Positions 63,591 through 64,000 of a stretch of 64,000 nucleotides of DNA are shown piece by piece. How positions within the stretch are numbered: the first letter of the stretch is position 1; each line of letters begins with the position of its first letter. The notes under the pieces were generated by a model that made no database searches, was not told the origin of the DNA, and saw only the letters and a program-made list of their open reading frames with translations. The position numbers were made by a program, and so were the translations under genes. This stretch comes from Chinchilla lanigera (lineage: Eukaryota > Chordata > Mammalia > Rodentia > Chinchillidae), in assembly GCF_000276665.1 (NCBI RefSeq), contig NW_004955470.1:3217997-3281996 (forward strand), given 5' to 3'.

Positions 63591-64000
63591 AGATGTTCGC
63601 TACAGCACTGGTAGAGGGAAACCTTTAGTGCCAGACGCTTACGTGAGAAAAGAACCCGCAGGTCAGCAGTCAGAGCTGCCTCTCAAGGAAGCAGCGCTTG
63701 AGCCGAGATCCAAAGGGTGACCTGGTCTTGAGGGTGAAAGAGCCAGAGAGAGCATGAATAGCCCACGGGGGGCCGCGGGAAACTCGGCATGGCGGTCAAA
63801 GGACAGCAGTGTCGTCTTCAAGAGAACAGAACCTGCAACCGGTTTGCCGAAGCTTCACCTGGCTCCACCATGTGCTGGGTGAGGGGCTTTGAGCCAGTGA
63901 CCGCACCGTGCCGTCTCACGGTGCACACCCTCACCCTGCACATCCTAGGTCCCGGGATGCAGGCGCAGCTCTTAGAACAGCGCGAGGGACACAGCCAGTG

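Larger units (their letters stand above)
61033..64000. other. NPHP1 intron 11 (right-edge)
   Basis: Mainly an old L1 in sense orientation (61640-63590) interrupted by an ID SINE (62814-62921). 63600-64000 is GC-richer sequence with no exon I can support. Confidence 0.55.

Overview
This is a nuclear genomic window from a placental mammal, most likely a rodent. Coding exons are short and separated by long introns, with GT-AG boundaries. The repeats are B1 (7SL-derived) SINEs, ID-type tRNA-derived SINEs, fused B1-dID composites, MaLR LTRs, L1 remnants and old Tigger/hAT DNA transposons. B1 elements mark rodents. The B1-dID composites suggest a squirrel-related or beaver-like lineage rather than mouse or rat; the exact species is not determined. 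There are two assembly gaps of Ns (20007-20106 and 36284-37210), both beside GC-rich promoter sequence.

Three protein-coding genes are recognised. (1) Minus strand, 19887 down to at least 4068: the 5' part of a two-pore channel gene, best read as TPCN3. Four exons join without a stop into 136 codons and carry the cytosolic N-terminus, the first transmembrane segment and the start of the following segments. The rest of the gene should lie beyond the left edge. (2) Plus strand, 37289-37459: a complete 56-codon microprotein ORF identical in layout to mitoregulin (MTLN), with a probable 3' non-coding exon and poly(A) signal near 38126-38220. (3) Plus strand, 43516 to 61032 and beyond: the first eleven coding exons of NPHP1 (nephrocystin-1). 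They encode 381 residues: an N-terminal coiled coil, a very acidic tract, the SH3 domain, a second acidic tract and the start of the nephrocystin homology region. The gene runs off the right edge.

Layout: 1-19887 TPCN3 introns and exons filled with L1, MaLR and SINE copies; 19400-20290 CpG-rich TPCN3 promoter with a CLEAR-like E-box; 20300-36280 intergenic repeat-rich DNA, including an ERV2-like LTR, MaLR blocks and an unusual DDE-transposase C-terminus; 37211-38220 MTLN; 38230-43400 intergenic, with a NUTF2 processed pseudogene and a truncated U6 retrocopy; 43440-64000 NPHP1, whose promoter carries a full CRE palindrome and a near-consensus RFX X-box.

The genes do not form a pathway. TPC channels act on acidic organelles, mitoregulin on the inner mitochondrial membrane, and nephrocystin-1 at the ciliary transition zone. 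The most interesting biology is the apparently intact TPCN3 5' half in a rodent, the short MTLN ORF that length-based gene calling would miss, and the foreign-looking transposase remnant at 26.1-26.3 kb.
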